Positions 17,995-26,939 of a stretch of 64,000 bases of DNA are shown here, in pieces. A program made the position numbers and the translations under genes. This DNA is from Flavobacteriaceae bacterium (GTDB lineage: Bacteria; Bacteroidota; Bacteroidia; Flavobacteriales; Flavobacteriaceae), in assembly GCA_018402385.1 (NCBI GenBank), contig JAGYJA010000006.1:273415-337414 (forward strand), in the 5' to 3' direction. The notes beneath the pieces are model-generated. The model made no database searches. It saw only the letters and a list, made by a program, of their open reading frames with translations, and was not told the origin of the DNA. Each line of letters starts with the position of its first letter. Position 1 is the first letter of the stretch.

Positions 17995-19158
17995 ATGCCA
18001 AAAATTTTAATCATAGAAGACGAGGCCGCCATCAGAAGAGTTTTAGTAAAAATTTTAACTGAAGAAAGTGAAACCTATCAAGTTTTTGAAGCCCAAGACG
18101 GTCTTGCCGGAATGGAACTTATCAAAAATGAAGATTTTGACCTCATCCTTTGTGATATTAAAATGCCAAAAATGGATGGAGTAGAAGTTCTGGAAGCCAC
18201 CAAAAAAATTAAACCAGAAATCCCGATGGTAATGATTTCCGGTCACGGTGACCTGGATGTGGCAGTAAATACAATGCGCCTTGGTGCCTTTGATTATATT
18301 TCAAAACCCCCGGACCTCAATCGCTTGCTGAATACTGTGCGCATTGCCCTGGATAGAAAAGAGCTCGTGGTTGAAAACAAGCAACTCAAGAAAAAGGTTA
18401 GTAAAAATTATGAAATGGTGGGGGAGTCAAAAGCGATTCAACACATTAAAGATATGATTGAAAAAGTGGCACCTACAGAAGCCCGGGTGCTCATCACAGG
18501 ACCCAACGGTACCGGAAAAGAACTCGTTGCACACTGGATTCATGAAAAAAGCGAACGGTCAAAAGGTCCTATGATAGAAGTCAATTGTGCAGCCATCCCG
18601 CCGGAATTGATAGAAAGTGAACTTTTTGGACACATCAAAGGGGCGTTTACATCAGCCATCAAAGACCGCGCAGGTAAATTTGAAGCTGCAAATGGAGGGA
18701 CACTTTTTCTGGACGAAATAGGGGATATGAGCCTTGCGGTGCAAGCCAAAGTTTTGCGAGCACTTCAGGAAGGAAAAGTACAGCGTGTGGGCAATGATAA
18801 GGACATCAAAGTAGATGTCAGAGTCGTTGCCGCAACCAATAAAAACCTGAAAGAGGAGATTAAAGACCACCGCTTCAGAGAGGATTTATACCACCGTTTG
18901 GCAGTGATTTTAATTGAAGTTCCGTCATTAAACGATCGAAGAGATGACATTCCTTTGTTAATCGATTTCTTTACAGACAAAATTTCCCAAGAACAAGGCA
19001 CCGCTAAAAAAGAGTTTAGCAAACAAGCCATCAAACTCCTTCAGGCCTATGACTGGACCGGGAATATTAGAGAATTGCGCAATGTGGTTGAAAGATTGAT
19101 TATCCTTGGCGGTAAAGAAATCACAGAAGAAGATGTAAAACTATTTGCAACTAAATAA
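17995..19158 (+). CDS. Sigma-54 type response regulator (NtrC class) lacking a DNA-binding domain
   Basis: A 387-residue protein. The receiver domain (1-120) has the acidic pair ED (8-9), phospho-acceptor Asp54 in [11 protein letters not shown] and Lys104 in SKPPD. The AAA+ sigma-54 activator domain (about 143-375) has Walker [10 protein letters not shown], Walker [13 protein letters not shown], a loop written GAFTSA instead of the usual GAFTGA, and arginine-finger region [11 protein letters not shown]. The chain ends about ten residues after the AAA+ helical subdomain, with no Fis-type helix-turn-helix, so it probably acts from solution or through a partner. No histidine kinase is adjacent. 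Confidence 0.9.
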   Translation: MPKILIIEDEAAIRRVLVKILTEESETYQVFEAQDGLAGMELIKNEDFDLILCDIKMPKMDGVEVLEATKKIKPEIPMVMISGHGDLDVAVNTMRLGAFDYISKPPDLNRLLNTVRIALDRKELVVENKQLKKKVSKNYEMVGESKAIQHIKDMIEKVAPTEARVLITGPNGTGKELVAHWIHEKSERSKGPMIEVNCAAIPPELIESELFGHIKGAFTSAIKDRAGKFEAANGGTLFLDEIGDMSLAVQAKVLRALQEGKVQRVGNDKDIKVDVRVVAATNKNLKEEIKDHRFREDLYHRLAVILIEVPSLNDRRDDIPLLIDFFTDKISQEQGTAKKEFSKQAIKLLQAYDWTGNIRELRNVVERLIILGGKEITEEDVKLFATK

Positions 19159-19206
19159 CTAATTACAAAACTTTCTTATCTTTAGAAATTCAAGCAAATT
19201 CTAAAA

Positions 19207-20085
19207 ATGAATAATATCAATCTTCAGCAATTTAAAATTACAAAACCTGTTTCAATCAAAGACCTGCCCACAAGCTTTCCGCTTGAAGCATCCAAAAAGA
19301 AAATAGAAAAAGAACTCAAAAAAACCAGACGCAAACTGGGCGAACTTCAAAATACTCAATATGCACATGGGAAGTATGGTGTGTTGGTTTGTTTACAGGC
19401 CATGGATACAGCAGGAAAAGACAGCCTCATCAGGGAAGTTTTTAAAGATTTTAACGTGCGTGGCGTGGATAATCATAGTTTTAAAACGCCTTCTCCAAAG
19501 GAGTTGCGATATAATTATTTATGGAGGCATCAGGTTGCACTCCCTCAAAGAGGAAAATATGCCGTGTTTAACCGCACCCACTATGAAAATGTGCTTGTAA
19601 CCCGTGTGCATTCACATTATATTCTTAACGAAAACATTCCGGGTATTGAAACTGTCGATGATATTGATGATGCTTTTTGGGAAAAACGTTTTGAACAAAT
19701 CAATAATTTTGAAAAAACCGTTTCCGAAAACGGAACCATCATTATTAAATTCTTTCTCAATATTTCCAAAGAAGAACAAAAATTCAGGCTGTTAAGACGT
19801 CTCGATAAACCCAATAAAAACTGGAAATTTTCTCCCGGTGATCTTAAAGAACGAAAGCTTTGGGACACCTATATGAACTATTATGAAGAAATTTTCAACA
19901 AATCATCGAAAGGCCACGCGCCCTGGTATTGTATTCCTGCAGATGATAAGGAAACTGCCCGATTGCTGGTAGCAAAAATTCTTCTCAACACGATAGAAGC
20001 ATATACAGACATAGTTGAACCCGAATTACCTGATGAACTAAAAGCCCAAATCCCTGATTATATCAAGCAATTGGAAAATGACTAG
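19207..20085 (+). CDS. Polyphosphate kinase 2 family protein
   Basis: A 292-residue P-loop kinase. The Walker A-like LQAMDTAGKDSLI, the lid-module FKTPSPKELRYNYLWRHQ and the Walker B-like AVFNRTHYENVLVTRVH are the PPK2 signatures. PPK2 enzymes phosphorylate AMP/ADP or GDP with inorganic polyphosphate; single-domain enzymes like this one are class I or III, and class cannot be fixed by eye. A 48-bp gap separates it from the response regulator, and its stop codon overlaps the start of the next gene by 8 bp. Confidence 0.88.
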   Translation: MNNINLQQFKITKPVSIKDLPTSFPLEASKKKIEKELKKTRRKLGELQNTQYAHGKYGVLVCLQAMDTAGKDSLIREVFKDFNVRGVDNHSFKTPSPKELRYNYLWRHQVALPQRGKYAVFNRTHYENVLVTRVHSHYILNENIPGIETVDDIDDAFWEKRFEQINNFEKTVSENGTIIIKFFLNISKEEQKFRLLRRLDKPNKNWKFSPGDLKERKLWDTYMNYYEEIFNKSSKGHAPWYCIPADDKETARLLVAKILLNTIEAYTDIVEPELPDELKAQIPDYIKQLEND

Positions 20086-20568
20086 GACCTCTATGACACC
20101 AAAAACATTTGTGAACACACTCTCAATACTGCACCTTGCTTTTTTTGGGAGTATGTTGGGTTTTGCAATTATAGTTTATATAATAATTCAAAACCATACA
20201 CTTGATTTGGAAACTATCGACACTACATTTATTCTGGTTGTTTTATTTTTAACCTTATTTGGGGTGTTTGGAGGAAACGTGATTAAAAAAATGTTTTGGC
20301 AACAGCACATTCAAAAAACAGTTTACGCGAAAAGCTGGGCATCTATCAAACAGCTAGCCTCATTAGATATGCAACTCTGGAAGCACCGGCACTATTTGCA
20401 ATTGTTTCTTATTTTTTAACGGAACAATTTTTATTTTTACTCATTGCTTTGGCAATTATGTTTTACTTTTTTTCTCTTAAACCCAATAAATTAAAAATTG
20501 GCTCAGAACTTCGGTTAAATAGAGAGGAACAGATGCAATTCAATAAAGAAAATCAAGAATTAAATTAA
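20078..20568 (+). pseudogene. Small four-helix membrane protein, frameshifted at an A6 tract
   Basis: Two overlapping frames together give one protein of about 163 residues. The first (20078-20419) supplies two membrane helices up to KKMFWQQHIQ; the second frame continues KNSLREKLGIYQTASLIRYA and two more helices, ending at 20568. The shift maps to A6 at 20313-20318; seven A would restore CAA AAA AAC AGT and join the frames. I recognise the layout as a conserved flavobacterial membrane protein of unknown function, usually starting MTPKTF, which would be the ATG at 20093. It is either a sequencing error, a fresh mutation or a slippery tract. It sits between PPK2 and the M28 peptidase. Confidence 0.75.
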
Positions 20569-20575
20569 TTTACTT

Positions 20576-21979
20576 ATGAAAAAATTACTCATTATCCCAT
20601 TTGCACTTTTACTGTTTTGGACTGCTCATCCACAAAAAGTAAATGAGGAAGACTCCATAATGCTTCGAAAAATTTATGATGAAGCACTTGTTAATGGAAA
20701 GAGTTATGAATGGCTCAGGCACATCACAAAAAATATCGGTCATCGCCTTTCGGGCTCAGTGGGTGCTGAAAGAGCGGTTGAATATACAAAACAAGAACTT
20801 GATCAACTCAACTTGGATAAGGTCTGGCTACAGTCAGTTATGGTTCCCAAATGGGTGAGAGGCATCAAAGAATATGCATACATAGAAACCTCTCCGGGAA
20901 ATACGACCGTTGTAAACATCAGAGCACTGGGTGGTTCCACCTCTACACCCCAAGGCGGACTTAAAGCAGGTATCATTGAAGTACAGGGTATTGAGGGCTT
21001 GAAAAAATTGAATCGAAGTGATGTAGAGGGTAAAATTGTGTTTTTTAATAAAGCCATGGATCCACGGTTTATTGAAACCTTTGGCGATTATGGAAACACC
21101 GTGAGTCAGCGTTCCAGCGGGGCCTATGAGGCATCAAAATTAGGTGCTGTTGGGGTGATTGTGCGTTCAGTAACATTAAAAGAGCACGAAACCCCCCACA
21201 GTGGAGGGATGTCATACAGAGACCTCCCCTTAGATCAATACATTCCGGCGGCAGCCATTAGCACTACACACGCAAATGTTTTAAGCAGTATGCTCAAATT
21301 ACAACCCGATTTGCAATTTTATTTTAACCAAACCAGCAAAATGATGCCCGATGTAGAGTCTCATAATGTTATTGGAGAGATTAAAGGAAGCGTTCACCCT
21401 GAAAGAATTATTGTGGTGGGTGCACATCTTGACTCCTGGGATTTGGGCGAAGGAGCTCATGACGATGGAGCCGGAGTGGTTCAATCGATGGAAGTGATGA
21501 GAATGTTGAAAGACCTCAATTACAAGCCCAAACATACCATCAGGGTTGTGCTGTTTATGAACGAAGAAAACGGTACAAGAGGTGCCAGAAAATATGCAGA
21601 AGAAGCAGACAAAAATACAGAACCACACATTTTTGGAATTGAAAGTGATGCCGGTGGTTTTTCTCCCCGTGGTTTTTCATTTGCTTGCTCTGACGAGGAG
21701 TTGGCCTATTTAAAGCAGTGGCAACCACTTTTTGAACCCTATCTGGCAAATTTATTTGTAAAGGGATTTAGTGGTGTGGATATCAGACCCCTTGAAAAAG
21801 AAAACAATATTATGACCGGCTTAAAAGTAGATTCACAACGCTATTTTGACATCCACCACGCAGAAACTGATGTCTTAGAACTGGTGAGTAGAAGAGAGCT
21901 GGAACTGGGTGCCGCCGCTATGGCATCTATTATTTATCTGGTTGATAAGTATGGAACGGTGAATTATCCGGTGGAATAA
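20576..21979 (+). CDS. Secreted M28 family zinc peptidase (carboxypeptidase Q-like)
   Basis: A 467-residue protein with a signal peptide (residues 1-18, cleavage near AHPQ). It has a PA-type insert (about residues 125-245), then the M28 catalytic domain. Zinc-binding residues are visible as His in GAHLDSWDLG, Asp in HDDGAG, Glu-Glu in NEENGTRGA, Asp in ESDAGGF and His in DIHHAETD. Eukaryotic relatives hydrolyse dipeptides. In flavobacteria it is likely periplasmic or exported for peptide scavenging. Its transcript ends at the strong bidirectional hairpin at 22002-22036. Confidence 0.9.
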   Translation: MKKLLIIPFALLLFWTAHPQKVNEEDSIMLRKIYDEALVNGKSYEWLRHITKNIGHRLSGSVGAERAVEYTKQELDQLNLDKVWLQSVMVPKWVRGIKEYAYIETSPGNTTVVNIRALGGSTSTPQGGLKAGIIEVQGIEGLKKLNRSDVEGKIVFFNKAMDPRFIETFGDYGNTVSQRSSGAYEASKLGAVGVIVRSVTLKEHETPHSGGMSYRDLPLDQYIPAAAISTTHANVLSSMLKLQPDLQFYFNQTSKMMPDVESHNVIGEIKGSVHPERIIVVGAHLDSWDLGEGAHDDGAGVVQSMEVMRMLKDLNYKPKHTIRVVLFMNEENGTRGARKYAEEADKNTEPHIFGIESDAGGFSPRGFSFACSDEELAYLKQWQPLFEPYLANLFVKGFSGVDIRPLEKENNIMTGLKVDSQRYFDIHHAETDVLELVSRRELELGAAAMASIIYLVDKYGTVNYPVE

Positions 21980-22001
21980 AATGTAACTTTCAAACAATAT
22001 T

Positions 22002-22036
22002 AAAACACCCTCATATATCTTTTATGAGGGTGTTTT
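22002..22036. terminator. Bidirectional terminator overlapping a stop codon
   Basis: AAAACACCCTCATA and TATGAGGGTGTTTT are a perfect 14-bp inverted repeat around seven bases, with A on one side and T on the other. It serves the convergent M28 gene (plus) and hydroxylase gene (minus). The hydroxylase stop codon (22022-22024) and its last codons lie within the hairpin. Confidence 0.9.
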
Positions 22037-22903
22037 CCTTTTAAAAGGATACACCATCTGCCCACCAAAATCTTCGGGAAAATCATCATCATCATGAAAG
22101 CCCAATTCAATATCCCTTCCATCTTTTGGAACATAAGCAGTTTTAAACAAATAATCCCAGATACTCAAAGTGAGGCCAAAATTCATTCCATTAGGATGTT
22201 CTTTGGGCAATTGCTTACTGTGGTGCCAGATGTGCATTTTTGGATTGTTAAAGATATATCCCAAAGCGCCATAACTCCAGCCCACATTCGCGTGATTGAG
22301 GTGCCCAACCAAGACAGCAAACATATGAACCACAAAAAACTCCTGTATGCCAAAACCAATCATCGCCAGCGGCACATACTGAACAGTTTTATAAAAAATA
22401 CTTTCCATAAAATGAAACCGAAACTGTGCTGCAAATCCCATTTCCTTCACACTGTGATGCACCTTGTGAAATTCCCAAAGCCAAGGACGTTTGTGCAATT
22501 GCCGGTGCACATTCCATTGAATAAAATCGGCGATGATAAACATGATGAGTAGTTGTGACCACACAGGAAGATTCTGAACATTGATGGCCACCAGATTGGA
22601 GATGCCAAAAAGCGCCAAAAAATCATTAAATAGCTCGACCCCCACATTGGAAATAGCATTATAGCCTACCAACGAAAAAATGAAAAAATTAAACACTATG
22701 TAAAAGCTATCAAGCCAGAACCCACGTCTTAAAATCTTTTGATTCTTTCGCCAGGGAATGATAATTTCAATTACCCAAACGAGAAGCGATAAGGCGATCA
22801 ACCAATAAAAATAATTGGTCCACGAGGGATTTGAAATTTCACTAATCAAATAGTGATAATAATCTGAAAAAGAGTTTTTGGCGATGTGGATGTATTTTTC
22901 CAT
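22022..22903 (-). CDS. Sterol desaturase / fatty acid hydroxylase family membrane protein
   Basis: A 293-residue integral membrane protein with about four or five helices and the histidine clusters of di-iron hydroxylases: WNVHRQLHK, EFHKVHHSV, HLNHANV and MHIWHHSKQ. These eight or so histidines bind the di-iron centre that hydroxylates or desaturates lipids in the inner membrane. Substrate candidates in flavobacteria include fatty acids, sterol-like lipids and carotenoids; nothing nearby decides. The C-terminus is encoded inside a terminator hairpin. It is the upstream neighbour of no other minus-strand gene, with an M28 peptidase 5' of it. Confidence 0.87.
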   Translation of the reverse strand: MEKYIHIAKNSFSDYYHYLISEISNPSWTNYFYWLIALSLLVWVIEIIIPWRKNQKILRRGFWLDSFYIVFNFFIFSLVGYNAISNVGVELFNDFLALFGISNLVAINVQNLPVWSQLLIMFIIADFIQWNVHRQLHKRPWLWEFHKVHHSVKEMGFAAQFRFHFMESIFYKTVQYVPLAMIGFGIQEFFVVHMFAVLVGHLNHANVGWSYGALGYIFNNPKMHIWHHSKQLPKEHPNGMNFGLTLSIWDYLFKTAYVPKDGRDIELGFHDDDDFPEDFGGQMVYPFKRKTPS

Positions 22904-22968
22904 ACTTTTTTAATTGTGCAAAGCTACCCAAACCGGTTTTTTCTGTAAGTAACATCTGTTACACTGGT

Positions 22969-23937
22969 TTACTCAATTTTTGAGTCCAAATCTGCAATGG
23001 TGTTTGTGATAAATCTGACAACTTGATAATAAAACTCAGGATGAATGTATTCAAACTCATCTGAAGGCTTGTGATATCCGGGATGATCTTCCACACCAAA
23101 ATACAAAAATGGGATGTTATTTCTGTAAAAATGAAAATGGTCAGATTGGGTACTCCAGTCGTCTTTTCCATCGAGACCGTCGTGCCCCAAAGTAAATTTT
23201 ACAGGGAATGTATTTTGAGGAATGTTGGAAAAATAATTCTTTAGAGGAGGGGTGTAGCGGCTTCCGCAAATGTATATTTCGTTGTGTTCGTTTCGGCTTA
23301 TCATATCCATATTGATATTGAGCTTGATGTTCATTCCGGCATTGTCTTCAACAAAATACTTGGCACCCTGAAGACCGAGCTCTTCCGCGTCAAGCGCAAT
23401 AAAAAGGAGGGTGTTTTTTGGTGGATTTTCTTTAAAATACTTGATCATTACCAAAAGGGCAGCAACCCCTGAAGCGTTGTCATCAGCCCCATTATAGATG
23501 GAATCATTTTCTATTGCCTTTCCAATGCCCACATGGTCATAGTGGGCAGTAATGGCAATATAATTGTCAGGATTTTCAGTGCCTTTAATGGTGGCAATAC
23601 TATTGACAGCATCAAAAGAAGTACCTCTTCTTTCAAAAGTAAAGGGTTGCAATGTCACTTCCAGTCCTTGTGAAAGAAACTCATCTATAATATAATTGCG
23701 AGCTGCAAGATTTCCGGGTTCACCGGTTCTTCTGCCTTGAAGCTCGTCTGATGATAAATAAGCAAGGTGATGTAAAAGAGCTTCTTTTGAAATAAGTTCA
23801 ACTGTTTCCTTAGATTTTGGGTGTATCTCAAGTGTGGTATTTTTCAGATTTAATGGGAGTGAAGCGGGTAATGATTGCCCTAAGATAAAACCCGGAGCAA
23901 CTATAAAAAGAAACAAAAAACGAATGGTATTGATCAT
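22969..23937 (-). CDS. Secreted M28 family aminopeptidase
   Basis: About 322 residues from the preferred ATG at 23937, which puts a clean signal peptide (MINTIRFLFLFIVAPGFILG) at the N-terminus; an upstream ATG at 23985 would add 16 residues in front of it. Catalytic-domain residues are His in TAHYDHVGIG, Asp in GADDNASGVAAL, Glu-Glu in DAEELGLQGAK, Asp in NMDMISRN and His in TQSDHFHFY. This is an M28 aminopeptidase acting outside the cytoplasm. A second, unrelated-in-detail M28 enzyme lies 2 kb away at 20576. Confidence 0.9.
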   Translation of the reverse strand: MINTIRFLFLFIVAPGFILGQSLPASLPLNLKNTTLEIHPKSKETVELISKEALLHHLAYLSSDELQGRRTGEPGNLAARNYIIDEFLSQGLEVTLQPFTFERRGTSFDAVNSIATIKGTENPDNYIAITAHYDHVGIGKAIENDSIYNGADDNASGVAALLVMIKYFKENPPKNTLLFIALDAEELGLQGAKYFVEDNAGMNIKLNINMDMISRNEHNEIYICGSRYTPPLKNYFSNIPQNTFPVKFTLGHDGLDGKDDWSTQSDHFHFYRNNIPFLYFGVEDHPGYHKPSDEFEYIHPEFYYQVVRFITNTIADLDSKIE

Positions 23938-23994
23938 ACTTTCAGTATTAAAATGAGTCCTCAAAAATACAAATTTTGAGGGCATGTTTTTTTA

Positions 23995-24459
23995 TTATTG
24001 TTTGAATAAAAAGAGCGTTAAGAATCGTCCTGTTTTTTTCTTGTAGTCTTTGTATTCAGGAAATCGTTCCACAAGTTTTTGCTCTTCATAGTGTGTTTTG
24101 AAATAGAAAAATAGCAAGAAAACTACAGCTAGTGCCAATTTGTATCCGGAACCTAAAAGCAGACTCAAAGAAAAAGCACCGCCAATAATCGCTGTATAAA
24201 TGGGGTGTCTGGAAATTTTAAAAACACCATTTGTGATTAATTGTGAATTCTTAACGGGTGTGGGAAAAGGAGAGAGGTTTTTATTAAGCTGAAGGAAGGC
24301 TGTGAGTAAAAAAATAATACTCAAAAGGAGTAGCGCAATACTTAGGCTTTCTATATATTTGGGAATAGAAAATTGAAATGTTTTAATTTCAAAGAGAAAC
24401 AAGACAAACAGAATAAACTGAATAAATACATAAACAATATCAGTAGCACATATTTTCAC
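23995..24459 (-). CDS. Isoprenylcysteine O-methyltransferase-like membrane protein
   Basis: A 154-residue protein with four predicted helices. The segment TNGVFKISRHPIYTAIIGG followed by EEQKLVERFPEYKDYKKKTGRF is the conserved core of the ICMT/PEMT-like family, which binds S-adenosylmethionine at the membrane. Bacterial members methylate mostly unknown lipid or small-molecule substrates. The start is GTG at 24459; no in-frame ATG lies close by. It is 57 bp upstream of the M28 aminopeptidase gene and probably in its operon. Confidence 0.8.
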   Translation of the reverse strand: MKICATDIVYVFIQFILFVLFLFEIKTFQFSIPKYIESLSIALLLLSIIFLLTAFLQLNKNLSPFPTPVKNSQLITNGVFKISRHPIYTAIIGGAFSLSLLLGSGYKLALAVVFLLFFYFKTHYEEQKLVERFPEYKDYKKKTGRFLTLFLFKQ

Positions 24460-24573
24460 TTATTGAATGCTTTACAAGGAAATTTATTTTCAAAGATACG
24501 TGTTTAAGTGAGTGTATTATTCAGAACTGTTTTTATAATCCTATTTTTTAGGGAGAAAATTGTGGAGTGACCC

Positions 24574-25944
24574 ATGAAAGCAATCAGGATAAAACCCATA
24601 AAAAAAATAACTTACATTCAACTTTTGTTGTTGCATCTTGGTATAGCGCTGGTGGTCTATCTATTTCCGTTTTTATCGCAGTTTATTTTTTTAGGAATCT
24701 GTGGTTTTTTCTTTTTTCTAATAGTGACGAAAGGAAATAAAAACGATGAGGCCTTACTGGCAGCAGCATACATCACGGGGGCCGAATTGTTTTTTAGAAT
24801 GACAGGAGGTATGTTTTTTTATGAATCAGGAAAATACCTTGTGATTCTTTTTTTATTGATGGGCATTTTTCTCAATGGTACTTCTAAAAAAACCATTCCT
24901 TACTGGTTGTATCTTTTCTTATTAGTTCCCGGTATCTTGTTTTCTGCGATGAACCTCAATTATGATACAAACATCAGAACGACCATCGCTTTTAATTTAA
25001 GTGGTCCTGTTACTGTGGGGGTTGTTGGAATCTATTGTTTTTTCAGAAAAATAGCTGCCCAAAGAATCCATCATATTTTTTTAGCCATTATGCTGCCCAT
25101 TATAACCTTGACATTTTACCTTTTTGTTTATACACCCAGCATTAGAGATTCCTTAAGCGGAACAGCATCAAATTTTGCGGCTTCCGGTGGCTTTGGACCC
25201 AATCAGGTAGCGACTATTATGGGGTTGGGAGCCATTATGCTGTTTATCAGGCTCTTTACCATTAAAAGCAGGTTGGTTAATTTAATTGATTTGTTCTTGT
25301 TGGCATGTGTTTGTTATAGAGGACTAGTTACTTTTTCAAGGGGAGGAATGATAACAGCACTTATTTGTTGTGTCGCTTTTTTTATCATTTACTTTTATAT
25401 GTCTGATGCCCTCACAAAAGCCAAGCTGATGCCCAAAATAGTGGGAATCTTAGGAATATTATTCATCACCTGGCTTTTTACTTCCATACAAACTCTAGGA
25501 TTACTGGACAAACGTTATAACAATCAAGATGCAGCAGGAAGAGTCAAGCAAGATGTAACAACAGGAAGGGCAGAATTGATGGAAACTGAGCTAGACGCTT
25601 TTTTTGGAGCTCCTTTAACCGGAGTTGGAATAGGAAAAATTAAAGAATACAGAGAGGAAAAAACCGGAATCTCAATCGCAACACACAACGAGTTGAGCCG
25701 TATTATTTCTGAACACGGTGTACCCGGATTGATTGCATTGTTCATACTTGGAGCGAGTCCGCTTTTCTATTGGCTTGCTTACAAACCCAATGTGTATTTT
25801 TTTGCGTTTTATTTCTTTTGGCTACTCACCATTAGTCATTCCTCTATGCGACTGGCAGCACCGGGCTTTATTTATGGTTTATGCCTGCTATATATTATAC
25901 ATGAAAAGAATTCTCTACATAGGAAACCGGCTAAAACACGATAA
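24574..25944 (+). CDS. O-antigen ligase / polymerase-like membrane protein
   Basis: A 456-residue protein with about twelve hydrophobic helices and one larger loop (about residues 310-370). The loop contains GVGIGKIKEYREEKTG and THNELSRIISEHGVPG; a His-containing periplasmic loop of this kind is typical of the WaaL/Wzy O-antigen ligase superfamily. It would polymerise or ligate lipid-linked glycans at the periplasmic face. The next gene, a glycosyltransferase, begins within its last 44 bases, so translation is coupled. It opens the second polysaccharide block of this window. Confidence 0.82.
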   Translation: MKAIRIKPIKKITYIQLLLLHLGIALVVYLFPFLSQFIFLGICGFFFFLIVTKGNKNDEALLAAAYITGAELFFRMTGGMFFYESGKYLVILFLLMGIFLNGTSKKTIPYWLYLFLLVPGILFSAMNLNYDTNIRTTIAFNLSGPVTVGVVGIYCFFRKIAAQRIHHIFLAIMLPIITLTFYLFVYTPSIRDSLSGTASNFAASGGFGPNQVATIMGLGAIMLFIRLFTIKSRLVNLIDLFLLACVCYRGLVTFSRGGMITALICCVAFFIIYFYMSDALTKAKLMPKIVGILGILFITWLFTSIQTLGLLDKRYNNQDAAGRVKQDVTTGRAELMETELDAFFGAPLTGVGIGKIKEYREEKTGISIATHNELSRIISEHGVPGLIALFILGASPLFYWLAYKPNVYFFAFYFFWLLTISHSSMRLAAPGFIYGLCLLYIIHEKNSLHRKPAKTR

Positions 25945-26906
25945 AGTGACTATCACCTCCGTGGATACTTTAGGAATGTTCCTTAATAAGGAAGGTTTTG
26001 AAGTACGCACAGCTTCCTCAGTTAAAAATAAATTCTTTAGACTGTTGGATATGTGTCTGGCAGTTTTCAGACATAGGAAAGAAACGGATATTGTGCTAAT
26101 TGACACCTATAGCACAGCAAACTTTTATTATGCCGTTGCAGTTGCCTGGATGTGCAAAAGGATGAACAAACCATACCTTCCCATTTTGAGAGGTGGTAAT
26201 TTGCCAAAACGGCTGCAAAAAGATAAAAAAAATGTGCTTTTTATTTAATAATGCACACATCAACGTATCACCATCACACTACTTACAAGAAGTCTTTTTA
26301 CAATTTGGTTATAAAAATGTGGTGTGTATTCCAAATAGTATCGAAATCAAAAATTACCAATTCAATCAGCGTCCTGTAAAACCAAATCTTTTATGGGTTC
26401 GCTCCTTTGCGGAAATTTACAATCCCTTGCTTGCCCTTCAGGTTTATAAAAAATTACTTCATCAGTATCCCGACGCCACACTTTCTATGGTGGGTCCTGA
26501 AAAAGATGGCTCTTTAGCGAGGTGTAAAAAATATACAAAGGAGCATCATCTCCCTGTTGAATTTACCGGGAAATTATCTAAACAAGAATGGATTGAACAT
26601 TCCAAAGGATTTTCAATATTTATCAATACCACCAATTTTGACAATACCCCGGTGAGTGTTATAGAGGCGATGGCACTGGGACTTCCTGTGGTCACAACAA
26701 ATGTGGGTGGAATACCTTATTTACTGAAAGAGAATGAAGATGCACTGCTGGTGCAACCCAATTCTGAAACAGCTTTTATAGAAGCCCTTGAGACTTTGCT
26801 GAATGAGCCGCAAACAGTTGCTTTACTCACTAAAAATGCCAGAAAAAAAGCAGAAAGTTTTGACTGGGAAAAAGTTAAATGCCAATGGTTTGATATTTTA
26901 AAATAA
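25901..26906 (+). pseudogene. GT4-type glycosyltransferase, frameshifted at an A8 tract
   Basis: The N-terminal half (25901-26248, from MKRILYIGNRLKHDKVTITS to RGGNLPKRLQKDKK) and the C-terminal half (26193-26906, from LFNNAHINVSPSHYLQEVF on) lie in different frames and together form one GT-B glycosyltransferase of about 335 residues. The shift maps to A8 at 26225-26232; removing one A joins the frames. The second half has the GT4 signatures TGKLSKQEWIEHSKGF, NFDNTPVSVIEAMALGLPVVTTNVGGIP. It would transfer a sugar from an NDP-sugar to a lipid-linked acceptor. If the shift is real the enzyme is inactive. Confidence 0.82.
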
Positions 26907-26939
26907 CTTGTTGTATTTTTAAATCCCAAATTTATAGGA

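Noticed and set aside
20313..20319. Programmed -1 frameshift at AAAAAAC
   Set aside because: The slippery heptamer is not in the required register with the upstream frame, and four other genes show homopolymer or similar breaks, so error or mutation is simpler.
22094..22552. 152-codon plus-strand frame opposite the hydroxylase gene
   Set aside because: A shadow of the histidine-rich hydroxylase coding strand; the minus-strand protein has full family motifs.
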